From assembly GCF_037975245.1 (NCBI RefSeq), contig NC_092577.1:27463398-27527397 (forward strand): a stretch of DNA of 64,000 nucleotides, in the 5' to 3' direction. The notes beneath the pieces are model-generated. The model had not been told where the DNA came from. It ran no database searches and saw only the letters and a program-made list of their open reading frames with translations. Positions 1 to 12,839 of this stretch are shown here, piece by piece. The stretch's first letter is position 1, and each line of letters opens with the position of its first letter. The stretch comes from Apostichopus japonicus. Its lineage: Eukaryota > Echinodermata > Holothuroidea > Aspidochirotida > Stichopodidae. The position numbers were made by a program, and so were the translations under genes.

Positions 1-1369
1 CTTCATGTAACTTTGAACTATAGCAAAGCAATAGAGCATTTATACTAATCATTCAAACAACAAAGATTAGACAGAGAAAGAGAAAATATGTTAAAACACC
101 ATAACATACCTGTACTAGTTCACGTCCAAACTTGCAAGACTGCTAAAACTCACGAAAGAATTATCAACTTGAAGGTGTGGTTGCAAGCACTGAAGTTTGT
201 TTACACCAAATACAAGATGGGGATTTAAGCTTAATTAAAGCCAACCAGTACAAGTAATAGTCAAAATTCTTTAATCAGTGTTTTTATTACTACCCAAGAG
301 GAAATTAACCTCACTGGGACATTCAGTCATCATGTGTGTTCATTTAGAAGGTGCAAGAACTTACAATATTAAAACTAAAAGCCTGATCCAGTACTTAGTA
401 ATAGTAGGCTACATTTTGAAACCTAGAATTTTTAGCATGCTATAATTTGGGGCCAATGCAGACTTTTATAAAGATGCATCAATCATGCTTAACTCACAGA
501 ATGTTGTTATATTTATAAAGCCCTAACAATATTGCTAGAAATGTTAATGCAAGTAGTACCACTACCAGGCCTATATTACTACATCATTTTGTATGACCTA
601 GCTGGTAAGGCTAATCCTAGGCTATCAATGGAACTGGTGATGTCATCAAATATTTGATGATATCATCAAATACAGAATAAAAACTATAACAGCTTGCCAT
701 CAGCACGAACCAGTTCTTACTGTGTTACAAAATGTAGAAATTTACAGTAGTTACTGTATGCTCTATGTGTATCGGGTGGCTCCATCCAATGTCCATGCAT
801 ACTCCTAACATATTCACAATAACACACCAAGTTTCAGTTCAGTGCTTCAAGTGATGAGTGGTGGGCTACAATTTTATTACCATTTTGGCACAAATTGGCG
901 ATAAAGTACAACCCAGTATACATTACATTATACATGTAGGGATTTGATAATAAATAAGATTATTTGAGGCTAATTATTTATTTAGCAATATGCTGCCTAC
1001 GTTGGGTCTCTGTTTGGAAGTAACTGCGAATGCGCCTTAAACAAATTATTGTCTCAACGGATTAAAGGTCAGTCACATGCATAGAGGTAAATCCGACTTG
1101 TTTCAAGTCGGTATCATATTTTGGGCATTTCTATATTCGGGAGTGTATTCTTAGACCCGTTTACGTATACTCTCACACAAGACAGATATAGAAACAAAAC
1201 ACAGAATCGGCAATATCTTAACTTATGTTTTCTGTTCAATATATGCTTCCATCGTATGGTTCCGCACAACTGACTAGCTCGACCGTCCCCACCAGCTCAA
1301 ACTAGCATTTCATTTGTACATAAGCGTAGAAGGGCATGTATATTACCGACTTACACACATTGCAAAAAC
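1..1369. other. no gene recognised
   Basis: AT-rich sequence with no convincing ORF, RNA gene or array. A short near-duplication of TGATGTCATCAAATATTTGA type sits near 640-670. No function can be assigned. Confidence 0.5.
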
Positions 1370-2036
1370 AAAGGGCGGCGGAACCGGGGGGCACAGGGGG
1401 CACGTGCCCCCCCACTTTTCCTCAGGTTAAAAATTGTGCCCTTTTTCTACATAAAAATTGAGGTGTCTCAAGTTAGCAAGAAGCCAGGGAACCAGAATGA
1501 ACACTCGGGAAGGGCCGTTTCCGGCCATCTGAGGGGTTTGTAAAACAAAAACTTTCTTGTACGCTCCGCGCCAACTGACGGTGGCGCTCCGCTCAGATAG
1601 TCGTGCATACAACTTTGCCAATCCTGGCTACGCCCCTGACTTTTAATGAATTTCTGTGGGTCAAACTCAAAGCTATTTCGAATGGAAAAAAAATTGTTAA
1701 GATATTAACAAGAAATAAACTCTAATTCGGAAGATTCCTACATTAGCAACTAGCATGTTTTCACCTCAATTTGTCTCAAAAGAAAACTTGTTCCTTGTTT
1801 CCCAATTTGCACATTGGATATTGCAGTGCTAGTATGCATATTTTCCTTGAAGGGGGGGGGTGGGAGGGGGGGGGGAAGGCGTTGATGGAGTGATGTGTAT
1901 ACGCAAATAAGATCATACAATAAGATTTAAAAAGGGTACTAAATATAAGGCTGCATCAGTCCAATCGAATTTCTGCAAAGTGCCCTTTGATGTCGGTGCC
2001 CCCCCCCCCAGATTTAAAGTGCTTCCGCCGCCCTTG
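1370..2036. mobile_element. hAT-like transposon remnants
   Basis: The left side begins with an AAAGGGCGGCGGAACC motif at about 1371, and an inverted counterpart (GCTTCCGCCGCCCTTG) ends near 2036. Inside are another terminus, CCTGGCTACGCCCCTG, ending near 1640, and a module (1492-1606) shared with elements at 13.9, 28.4 and 44.0 kb. Runs of G or C lie next to the termini (1387-1411, 1852-1876, 2000-2010). No target-site duplication was found, so the exact boundaries are uncertain and two nested elements are likely. No coding capacity is visible. Confidence 0.45.
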
Positions 2037-2369
2037 GGAAACTTAAAAATGATCTGAAAAATAACCGTTTTTGCACACTTGTCATCTTGACAAAACGCTG
2101 ACAATATAATAGTTCCGTTTTTAAGAGATGTATTAAGTGTGTAAACCGGTAAATAGCTGACAAATATCGCCGTTTTACACACGACGTACTACTATCTCGA
2201 CAAAACTGAAAATACCTCTTTATCGAGAAAACTCTATCTATACAAACTATCAAAAATCTGAAAAGATGCTGTTTTGTACAGATATGGGTACTTTCAAATT
2301 TTTGAAGGAAGTTGAAAATGTGGTATAGAACAAAGAAAGAAAATTGCTTATTTTTCCTTTGATTTGTTT

Positions 2370-3815
2370 TAGTGTTGCTACGATAATCGTTTTCAATATC
2401 GGTATCGGCCGATATTTGCAATATCGGCAGCATATCGGTATCGGTAAAATTTTGCCTAATTGCCGATAACAGCAAACCGATATTGAACTTTTCTTTTTAA
2501 CAGCAGAGCTACCTCTTTATACTTGCAATGATCTGTTAATCTGCCCAAGACGATCCATTTCTTTAGCGTCAGTTAAACTCAGATTCATTTTCGATTAATA
2601 TCCATGGAAACCTGACCCTCCGTAACCTCTAAAAACATGTCTACGGCGCGCGAATATAACCAATGACCTTCGTGAACCTTGGCCTACACACAGCATTAGT
2701 GCAGCATATATACACTGTACTAACCATTCATTTTCTCAAAGGCCTCCGTAAAAACCTTGAACATGATGTTTAACCGCACAGTTCAGCAAAGTTGGAAAAC
2801 CTTGTTCAATTTCCCGCGAACACAAAATACTGACAACTTTTTTATTTAAATTGTCACGAAACTGATAAATTTTAAAATCACAAGTTAGAGTACCTATATA
2901 ATGTTATAAAATGAAAAGAGATTTAATCTGTCTTTCAATCTTTAAAAAGTGCAACTTACAAAACTTCCGATATTATGAAACAAACAACGTTCAGCAAAGC
3001 CCTGTTTCTAGACTGCCTAACAATGAATAACGTGCACTATGCGTACATTTTTACAACTGCAGTGTTTAACCCTATACCCAACTACCACGGTGCCTGTGCT
3101 GTTAATTTTCCCAGGTACCTTCCCAATCACTGTGAGCTCATCCCCTGTGTAACACCTGTTTGTTAACATTTTTGGCACGTTGCCAAGGAACTTTTTAGTT
3201 ACGTGAGATCTGTAACCGCCGAGTTGGTTAGGCTATTTGTTATACACTTAACTATGGTAGGATATTATTTTTTCCGTATTTTTGGAAATTCTAGAAAATA
3301 CTTTCTTTTCCACCCGCTTAACAACAGATGTGGTCTTACGGTATATTCATAAATGGATGCACTAGAGCCTTGTTTACATGACATTAGTTGCATTTAGTAC
3401 GATATGCCAGTTTTGCGTGAATTTTTCGAAAGTGTTTTGCTCGATCTTTCGTAATATTTGAAAATGTGTACCACCTTACTTTCCGTACACAATTGGTCAT
3501 TTCTCTACTGATTTTCAGTTTTTTTTTCCTCTATACGGTCAAGTGAATAAGTTTTACATTGAGTATAAACTCAATAAATTATAACTTTTACATTGTGATC
3601 GACAGTTCGTAACCTAATTAAGATGCAAATTTGCAAGCATACGTTAACACTGTAAGCAACTTGTAAGTCTTTACGATGTTAAGGCTCACATTTACTGCGT
3701 CCATTTTATTTTGTCTGTTAAAAAATATCGGTATCGTATCGGTATCGGACCGATATTGGGATGATAATATCGGATATCGGCCAAAACCGATATTGGTGAT
3801 ATCGGCGCAACACTA
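2370..3815. mobile_element. non-autonomous hAT-like element, 8-bp TSD
   Basis: The termini are inverted: TAGTGTTGC at 2370 and GCAACACTA ending at 3815. An exact 8-bp direct repeat, ATTTGTTT, flanks it at 2362-2369 and 3816-3823. Both ends carry clusters of ATCGGTATCGG and CCGATATTGG words. An 8-bp TSD with TAG...CTA ends is typical of the hAT superfamily. The interior has no transposase ORF, so it would depend on an enzyme encoded elsewhere. Confidence 0.82.
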
Positions 3816-4149
3816 ATTTGTTTAGTGCATAAAACGAAGGGGGAATACCCCTACGTAACCTCTTTGTCGTATAATCCACTTTTAAGAACCTAAAATGTTG
3901 ACTTTCACTACTCAAATTAGGAACTTCAATAACTGGAAAATTAAAATTGAAATTTTGAGATTCTAAAGGCGAATATGCCTACATATGACATGTTATAAAC
4001 GTAAGTGCTACATTGTGAGAGTAACTTAAACTTGTACAAAAGAGAAAGTATTGCTACGTCACAGCGAAGGAAACAACGAATAGACAAAGATTGTTTCAGC
4101 AGTAAAGTTTCATGTTCCAACTGTAATTCATGTCTATGCATGTCATTAA

Positions 4150-4719
4150 AGGAATAGTTCAGGTGTCACAAATGTTTATCTTATATGAAAGAGGACAATA
4201 AAAGAAAGCCAATAGTGAAGAAATTATTCAAATATCTTTTTCCGTTTAGGAGATATTCAAGTTTAAAATTCTATCAGATTGTGTAGAAACTGCTGAAATC
4301 AGACTAGCTGTGACGTCATATCCTCACATTCCTGAAAAGTCTTTGTTATTTTATTCAAATATTTTGTAAGATTTTATGACTTACAACCAAAATATATACG
4401 TCAGGAGATCTCTTATGTGTCAAGGGAAGTATTTGAGATTTAACATGTGAAGAATGTTTGATTATATTCTTTTAGATTTGTGAAAAAAATGTAATTATTT
4501 TTTAATGAAATATATTGACACATGTTAAGGAAGTGAGGATGTGACATCACACCTTCACAGTTAGTCTTTCTACACCAGTCATTTGCAAAGAATTTTGAAA
4601 TCTTCAAAATGTGATATCTCCTTAACGGAGAATGCTATCATGGTAGTTTCTTCACTATTCTGTTTGTCGTTTTAAGCTCTTTCATACAAGATAGACATGT
4701 CAGACACCTGAACCAATCC
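4150..4719. mobile_element. long-inverted-repeat element in TTAA site
   Basis: The first ~185 bp (AGGAATAGTTCAGGTGTC onward) and the last ~185 bp are diverged reverse complements, making a 570-bp foldback-type element. TTAA lies immediately outside both ends (4146-4149 and 4720-4723). A TTAA target is used by piggyBac and Kolobok families, but the superfamily assignment is inference because no transposase is encoded. Confidence 0.65.
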
Positions 4720-4961
4720 TTAATAAAATAAAAGTTTATAAACGTCTACTACCGCCTTCACCCATTGACCTACGGATAGTCTATCAACTTCCCAGTTTAC
4801 TCGTAACTTCGTATGAGCTCTGGAGTCAGGAGAGGCTTCAGATGACCTCCAAAATCTATTCTCATAGTCCATTTATATATTTATAGTTCATACTTGCAAT
4901 CTATTTACTGATAAATCATAGTGTTGGCCCATTGTCACTATTCATCGAGAAACATGACGAT

Positions 4962-5160
4962 GATAATCCATGGTCAATCCAAAGTCACAGTCCAAAGCCA
5001 CACTACATAGTGACACCCGTAGTGACAGTCCATAGTAACACCTCACAGTCCATAGTAACACCTCACATTCATAGTGCATACTCCAGGGCCCATTGTCATA
5101 TGTGCATAATGACATCGTGACACCCTGTCCATGGTAATTACAGTCCATGGTGACAGTATA
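4962..5160. repeat. degenerate CAGTCCATAGTRACACC tandem repeat
   Basis: Words of the type AGTCCATAGTAACACCT and AGTCCATGGTGACAG recur at roughly 18-20 bp intervals. The array is old and irregular. Short ORFs on both strands here are by-products of the repeat. Confidence 0.5.
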
Positions 5161-5357
5161 CATTGACAGACAACGCCCTTTTCTTTTCCCCCTTCCAGGA
5201 GAATGTATTGGTTACTCTACCAGCGAGACTATATGTCATAACAGCACAAATAAGTCAAATATATGGAGAAAGAGAGAGAGGTGGAGAGAGGTGAAAAGAG
5301 AAAGGCCGGCAGTAAATAGTCTTCATCAGAGATATTTTTCTATTCGAATAAGTTACG

Positions 5358-6481
5358 TCATCTTCTTCGTCGTATAGCCAAGTATGTTGCCGTTTGGTTT
5401 GCTGGTTTGGTCAGAGGACCAACAGTGTCAATGCTCAAGTTTCTCAAATCGTTTTCACTTTTGACGATCCTATATCCTAGCAAGTTCATGGGGGCTTTGC
5501 ACACACTTTGAACTCTTTTGACTAATCTCCATGACATGACATCTCGCCATCTATTTATGACGGCAGAGGTGTTACGAAAGGTTCCGAATGTTTCGTTACA
5601 GATCTGTATGGTCGAATTGCATTGTGTATTCTTTATCAACCATTTCGTGACGTTATCATTTAAAGAAAGACCCACAAAGTTGTATATTTCCGCTGCTTTT
5701 TGGACTGGATTCATTGCTACGTCTTCGTATCGAACAAGTAAGTACTTTCCGACCATCCATTCGGGAGGTTTTATCCAGTATTGTAAATTACGTTGCATAT
5801 GCTGACATAGATCCACCTCGTCCTTGGCACTTTTACCTTTCCTCCTAATCAAGTCTTGATTGGGCAGTGTTTTCATACGCGATATTTCGGTCGGTCTTGG
5901 GTCGCGCACCAAGTGAATAATTCTTAAGTCTAAATAATAACTCAATGGTTCCAGATATGCTATGTCTTGCAATCTTATTAATTTAATCGCCACTGAGTCC
6001 TGTTCACGGCATGCTTCTGAAAGCTTTGTCAAACGGTCTTGCACAGAGAGGTTTCTCCTACACAGATCGCATGCAACCAATATTCTGCTTTTGACACATG
6101 ACTGATTCAATATCAAACCCATGCTAGAATTATTCCACTGACATTGTAACGTATTATTGATGATGGAAAACGCCATTTCGTTAAAGTTAATACCCGGAGG
6201 ATTTTTCCGTTTAATAAATAACATCATTAATTCCCTGAGCGGTTCATATAAATAAAATACCCCGGGAGAGTTATTGAAGATATCACCTACAAATGTCGAG
6301 CCTGATCTCTTACCAGTTACGATCACAATCGCTTTTTTGAATACGGGCGCTGAGCCCCTTCCTGTTGTTAACGTATCAGAATTGTTGTTCTCATAGACTG
6401 GGGTTGGAAGTACTTCACTGGCGTTCCATGCAGTCGTTTCCCTTGCATAAAGTTGGTAACTAGCAGGATTATAGTATTTAC
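5358..6481 (-). CDS. sulfotransferase gene A, catalytic exon
   Basis: Last coding exon of a Golgi carbohydrate 6-O-sulfotransferase of the CHST1/3-type family, which moves sulfate from PAPS to C6 of Gal, GalNAc or GlcNAc. It encodes 373 residues. The 5' phosphosulfate loop GKRSGSTF lies near 6290-6315, the 3' phosphate-binding segment IIHLVRDPRPTEISR near 5877-5925, and the C-terminal WRDVMSW...VQSVC...LLGY signature near 5475-5550. Several N-glycosylation sequons are present. No in-frame ATG precedes the P-loop; the frame is open to the acceptor TTTTCCGCAG at 6482, and a stop lies just beyond, so the exon is taken to start at 6481 in phase 1. This matches the phase of the signal-anchor exon at 9019-9189. 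The protein ends in a basic RRRR. The true substrate is unknown. Confidence 0.88.
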
Positions 6482-9018
6482 CTGCGGAAAAGAACGTATA
6501 AATGGATCATGCTGTTCATATTCAGCAACGTGAAAAACCCGAGGAAATTGTTGTATTTTGTTAACATAAGATATGACCGCCAGTTATGATGAAGTATTCT
6601 TGATGCAGAAGTCAGCGGACGTAGGCCCTACACAAGATTTACGCATGGGAAATTGCGCCACTAAAGGGCTGCACAGAGAAGCCAAAAAGAAGCAGTGACA
6701 CGTTTACACGTGTGGACATATATTTGAACTGTTCTACTTACACTATGGTACTGAACATATATAAGAAGGGATTATCAAACATTTTAATCACATTTTGTTT
6801 GGGGGGGGGGGACCAGACTAGAAAAGCTTATTTCTATTCTGGTTTCTATATCCATCACATTATCTGTTTTGTTAATCGTACATCAGCTTCAGTCTGAGCA
6901 AACGATCCAAACCATGTCTTATCTATGCACGTATGTAAAATAGTAATGAAACTTCAACTTTATTGTTATGTTGTGAAATGATAGAAGATAAAAAAATAAA
7001 AAATATCATATCATATCATATCATAACAAAGCAGTTAGTTCAAGCTGCCTCTATACATACACGTTTCACAATTCACGTTCTGTTTCATCTAAACATGAAT
7101 GGTTGGTTGGTACGCATTAATATTATGTTAGAATAATGCTAATTGTCACATCCCTTTGAACATTTTATGCCTTCCTTTTTTGTGCTGATAAAGGGAGGGG
7201 CTTGCGACGAGAGAAGGGATTTGGCAATAGTAACTTATTTATCAATCTCCATTTAGTGAAAAAGTCGAATAGCGTCTTATGTTGATCAATTTCAAGTTGA
7301 AGCTAGGTTCAGAAAAAAAAGTGGTTTATGATAAAGACTCGATTGCTAAGGAAGCTTGTATGAACCTCGCATGTGATATTGATCCCTTCACTGAGTGAAT
7401 TTCAATCTTGTAACTATAAAAATATATATATATTCAGAATCCTCGAATTCAGAAACTAAAACCTTGAAATCCATTGTTTTACGCCACTTATAGTCACTAA
7501 ATCAATTAAAACATCTTGTTTTAATGTTCCTGAAGAAACATGAGTTACATTGAGTCCGTAACCAGAACAGTTCCATAGCTTGAACTGACAAACCAGTTCC
7601 ATGATTACATTTACTGAAAAGCTCAATGCCATGATAATATAGGCTGCCAGACCAGTTCCAGGATAGCATTAATAGATAAACCAGTTCCATGATAACATTA
7701 ACAGATAGACCAGTTTCACGATAACATTAATAGATAGACCAGTTCCACGATAACGTTAATAGATAGACCAGTTCCAAGATAACATTAATAGATCGACCAG
7801 TTGCATGAAAACATTAATAGATAGACCAGTTCTATGATAATATTAATTGATAGATCAGTTCAATGATAACATTAGCAGATAGACCAGTTCCACGATAACA
7901 TGAGCAGATAGACCAGTTCCACGATAACATTAATAGATAGACCAGTTCCACGATAACGTTAATAGATAGACCAGTTCCACGATCACACTAATTGATAGAT
8001 CAGATCATTAAACTATAGATCAGTTTCCTGGTACCATAACACGGTAGACCATTTCCATGTTATGTATAACATGCCAGTTTGATAAATGCTTTTAGATGCG
8101 ACTGAGAATCTCTTTGGCGACATCGCCTATGATTGTATATTACTCAGATGACACAGTATATAATGCTGCACTGAATTGTTCAATTGGTGTCTTTAATTAA
8201 CGCACGCACACATGGTGTTCTGGATGACTTTATCCCTTATGAAGACTTCGTTTTTTTTCGCTAGGGCGGTATGGGTATTTTAGATAAGAATTTTAATTCA
8301 AAAGAAGACTTAAATGCACTGGGTATATTTGCACTTCAAGATATAACAAAGATGAAGGAACTAATGATAATTGCCACCGACTCATCGAAATGTGCAAAAG
8401 CTGTGATTTACATATCTTTAATGGTCGTTTCGGTTAGGACTTGGCAGTTGTTAATTTAAACCTATGGGGCAAAAGTTGCATTGACTATGTAGTTGCTTCT
8501 CCTGAATTGTTTCAATCGATCGAAAATGTTACTGTCGATGAAGTTGATCATGTTTTATATCTGATAAGCATAATCCTCTTTTATTCACTTTAAGAGTAGG
8601 TTTACAAGAGAAGACATGTGAGTCACTTGTGGAGCAGTACTCATCACCCTCTTGTCATGTGAATAACACTAAGCTAAGCAAAAGAAATGTTTGGACCAAG
8701 GATAAAAAGTCGTCTTTTTTTCCAAATTAATTTAATAACGAGGAAATTTACATTATTGTTAATGACTTAGGTAAGGATGATGTGAATTATTCTGGACAAG
8801 ATGGTCGCCCCCCCCCCCCTCTCTTGGCTACGCGGCTGCCTCAAGTGAGGTCAAACAGAGAGAAATAAACTCAACTCAACTCGTTTGGTAAGAAAGCTTA
8901 CATGAATCTCCTACATGGAAACACTAAGCCTGTGATCTGGTCTCAAATCAAAGAAAAAGATGAAAGCGAGGTGTCAATGGGTAAAACGACAGGTAAATGA
9001 TTGTGTAACAAACCTTAC
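6482..9018 (-). other. gene A intron
   Basis: Inferred from donor CAAG/GTAAGG at 9019/9018 and acceptor CCGCAG at 6482. It contains a short (ATCAT)n run at about 6999-7025, a 29-bp minisatellite and G/C homopolymers. The ORFs inside are short and unconvincing. Confidence 0.6.
7560..8060. repeat. 29-bp minisatellite in gene A intron
   Basis: Consecutive units read approximately AGACCAGTTCCACGATAAC followed by ATTAATAGAT, about 29 bp each, for some 17 copies. Edges are degenerate and the central copies nearly identical, which indicates recent homogenisation in the middle. Confidence 0.85.
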
Positions 9019-9189
9019 CTTGTGTGAATCGTGGTTCTTTATAGTTGAGTTTCTTTTGAGGTAGAAAGTCATCACTAACATTGCCGGAGAAGTAAAAGCG
9101 ACCAAAACTGATAACTAATGTGAATGAAATACACCACAAAAACCCGCAGCGGAAACTTGTGACTGGACATTGCCTCGAAGGAGCGGCTT
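9019..9189 (-). CDS. gene A signal-anchor exon
   Basis: Predicted small exon upstream of the catalytic exon of gene A. On the minus strand a pyrimidine-rich acceptor (TATTCTTCTTCAG) is followed by 171 nt open in one frame and a strong donor CAAG/GTAAGG. The exon encodes a hydrophobic segment (GFLWCISFTLVISFGRF) followed by YFSG, as in gene C (YYFSG). It ends with one spare base, and the exon at 6481 starts with two, so the junction makes an in-frame Gly. No ATG occurs in this frame: the ATG near 9169 runs into a stop in another frame. A further 5' exon entering in phase 1 is therefore needed, unless the start has been lost by frameshift. A candidate ATG exon with a phase-1 donor exists near 9411-9441, but its support is weak. 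Confidence 0.6.
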
Positions 9190-10878
9190 CTGAAGAAGAA
9201 TACAAATCAACGTTATAATATGATATCCGTTAGTTTCTGATTTGTTGATCACTCTGACTTCTGACGTGACATTAATATAGATGTTTCTAAGTATGGTTTG
9301 TAATTGTACCTTGCCGATCATTAATTTATTACAATAATCATGCCGTTCATTAGTCTTCTCTATTATGGTCGTCGAGTGACCAGCACTTTCAACAAATGCT
9401 ACCTGTAATATTCATATCTTGTAGCAATGACATAATATAAAAATATATATTTTCTGTAATAACGGTATCTTTACGCAATGACGTAACCATTAGCACAAGT
9501 TCAGTTTAACATTACAAGCATGTAGCTATACCTAGCTTCAGTTTCAAGTCCACTACAGCACCGCAGTTTAGTTTAATTACAAAGTTTACAAAGTTTTCTT
9601 CGAATGTGTGTTTAACTTGTGAACTATATTTTCAGGAAGACTGTGTACAAAAACAATCAAAAAACAATTCACTGAATATTGTTAAACAAGTAAAACAACA
9701 ACAATTAATGCAAATCACATTTCTACATGGTTTAATTTCTGAGATAACACTGGCTCATGTCATGGTTTGGATACCTCGTAAAACCAGGGAGTTGTTACGG
9801 AACTCCCTGGTAAAACACACACACATTATTACGTGAGCTCATTATAGAAATATACTTTATAAGGAGCTTAGGATAACATTACTACAACATCACCTCAAAA
9901 AACATTTTTCCAATAAAGTACAATTTTTGAACATAAGTCTTTTAGATTTCAATGCTTTTAGGTTTCATAGACTTCACTGGACGTCTGCTTGTTTAGAGTT
10001 GGGGGAGGCGGGGAGGCCGGGGAGGCGAGGGAGGCGGGGCTGGGGAGACGTGGGTGGGGGTCGTCCACTCCCGTTTGCGCAGGCCACTGACGGATAAAAA
10101 TGTTCACACTCCAAGCATAAAAGAGAGAGAGCCCTAGTAAACCGAAAACAAAACAAAATTATCAAAACATATAATGAATAGCTTTAACAATACAACAATG
10201 AGTAACATATGTTCTTGAAAATGTTATTTCCCCAATCAACCATTGTCATTAGGTACTTGTCTTATCATTACTTCTTGTTGGTCAGCTTGGGTAGAGTCAT
10301 TACTTCAAAGCCCCATGTAGCCCCTACCATTATCTTTCTTCCTCACACATAAGCCATCTGCATCATCAATTCGACTAACCGTTAGTATTGATTACACTAT
10401 TATTTTTTCTCTCATGTAATATTGCTATAAAAATGTAACAAAGAGTGCGTATACTTCTTCATTTCACTTCTTTCAGTTTGTATAAAGTCATAATCATGAT
10501 AAAAGAAAGATAAAAACTCCAACCAGCACATTACATGAAATGGCTCATAACGATGTTGTCCCTTCTAGGTCTATATGTGATACCTTTTTCCTTGAAGTAT
10601 ACGCAAAACAACACTCTATAAACACTTGCATCAGGAAGGAACCCACTCAAACTATAGTTTAGGCAGAAGAGTCACTTACATACAACGCGGTTGTGGGACA
10701 ATTCAAACAGAGGGCGATGTTTCACTTTTGCTATATTCACGTATATTCGCAAATGAACCAGGAATCGCTTCAATTTTTTGGACAAATTATATTTTTATGT
10801 AAATGAACTATGATGATAAAATTAATCCTTTCAGAGTGAATTTTAGGCATAATCAATTGTATTCGACCAACAAGTGCA
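9190..10878. other. no gene recognised
   Basis: Mostly AT-rich sequence. A perfect 11-bp-arm hairpin, ACCAGGGAGTT / AACTCCCTGGT with a 7-nt loop, occupies 9783-9811. A purine-rich G tract with GGGGAGGC-type words lies at about 10000-10060. Nothing else was recognised. Confidence 0.4.
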
Positions 10879-11001
10879 CGTTACATAGAAAACTGGCCAA
10901 CAACTGGACGTTACACCGTAGAAAACTGGCCAACAACTGGACGTTACACCGTAGAAAACTGGCCAACAACTGGACGTTACACCGTAGAAAACTGGCCAAC
11001 A
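10879..11001. repeat. 33-bp minisatellite
   Basis: Almost four copies of a 33-bp unit containing GTAGAAAACTGGCCAACAAC. Because the period is divisible by three, both strands read as repetitive ORFs, which I do not regard as genes. Confidence 0.85.
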
Positions 11002-12831
11002 CGTACAGGTGTGTATTGTCCCACTTGTCCAACATACTTTTTTTTAAAAGGAAAAGTCGCCCAGGAAAGAACCTGGGCACGAACCAAAACTACCTAACGA
11101 CTGATCCGCCTCAACCCCAGTCCCCTTGCATCGGGACTGTGACTGTGTGATCATCGTCGGGTGCGCATCACCATTCCCCTCGAAAGGGAACATATATTAC
11201 ATATGATCTTAGCCACGTATATGACTAGTAAGAACACACACACACACATCCGCCTGCATGACTACAGATGTTTTGATTATAATCGAAACCAAAGCCTTTC
11301 ACTCCTATATAGTGTAAGTTGAACAGCGATCAAGTTGTGTGCATTGTAATATTTTAAACGGTCACACTGTGGTTTTGTTCGCTTCCTACGCACACACTCA
11401 CACACACACACACACTACGACTATTATACTAAATTTACTGATTCCCATATCGAGTTAAAACTGTTTCATTTCCCGTAACGTAAAGTTAATGATAATTAGA
11501 CTACAAAATGCGTAATTTGATCTGTGTTAGTTGAGCACTATACTTCCTTGATCATCACGTACAAATGATATAGGCCTTCCCGGCAATTTATTCAAATACA
11601 GTTTATGAATGCTGTAAATTTAACTTCGGGCTAAGTTGACTGTTCATTTAGGCTAATTAAGCTCACCGAGTATAGTGATAAATATTCAAACGAAATATAC
11701 ATGAGTAGGAATAACATTTATAAAGAGTGGACACGTAGAGTCACGGTCCAGAAGGACATGCACTTATAGCCTGCCAAAAATTAATAGCCTGCCCCAAATA
11801 AACTGAATTTTGAATGACCTAGTACTAGAGTTTCTTCACGCACCTATAACCATTTGCAATGCACTGTACGGCACGAGAAGAAAGAATAAACCCACCGTTG
11901 AATAACTGTGTTGGATTCCTCTTCTGTTCCCGTCTTAGATTTGCCATAGCCAAATTGTTAATTCCGCTGAGGCAGTTTTACTGACTAGAGCACACTATTA
12001 CCATGTTCGGTATCAGTTGTGTGTCCAAGTCCAAAATCCAAGTTGGCTAATATCGACTAGCGTCAAGTACCTGACACGTATAATGCGACGATAGTATAAG
12101 GGCGCTCGTTACAATTGAAGAAGCCACACGGAGTATTTGCTCTTATTTTTCTAACAATAATGGAACATGTAGCCCCCTTTCCCCATGAATTATACAGTTC
12201 AGAAGTCTTTACCTGTGTATGATGCATTAGGAACCAAGTACCATATCAGCCCGCCACGGAGGACGGACGTATGGTAAGCGGTCTTAGTTTTTTTTTGTAA
12301 TTGGAGATGTATAAATATATACATATTAATGCAGATATCTTTTAAGTTACCATCCCTTTAAGGTGTATTTAATATTATAACACTTATCTGTAAATATGAA
12401 AGGTTAAAGTCTCAATGTGTGTTTGTTCACGAACTTTGGAAAACAAACTTCAGGAGCAGATTCAATATTTCTTCGTTTAAATGCACTTTGACCAAGGTGG
12501 GTTTAATGGAGAAAAGCTGTCGCAATCGAAAGAAAGAAATTTATTTTCTGTTGCCCTTCTGGCGCGAACAATTTACCGTACAATTACTGCGACCGCCCAT
12601 ATCAGCATGTTCATTACGCAAATGTAACCTATATATACTCATATCGTCCACTTTTTTGACCCAATTTCATGGAGGAAACGTCTGAAAACACCTGTTTATT
12701 CCTTGCAATGGAAGGAAATGACACATTTCGCAAGCTACATCGGTAAGACAGAAAGAAAGATATACTATTCAAGAGAATGGACCTAACACAGGCTAGCACA
12801 CAGGCCTAAGGCTCTTTAACAAAACAGAGAG
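11002..12831. other. no gene recognised
   Basis: AT-rich sequence with (CA)n runs near 11237 and 11396-11413. Short ORFs lack supporting motifs. Confidence 0.4.
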
Positions 12832-12839
12832 ATATGATT

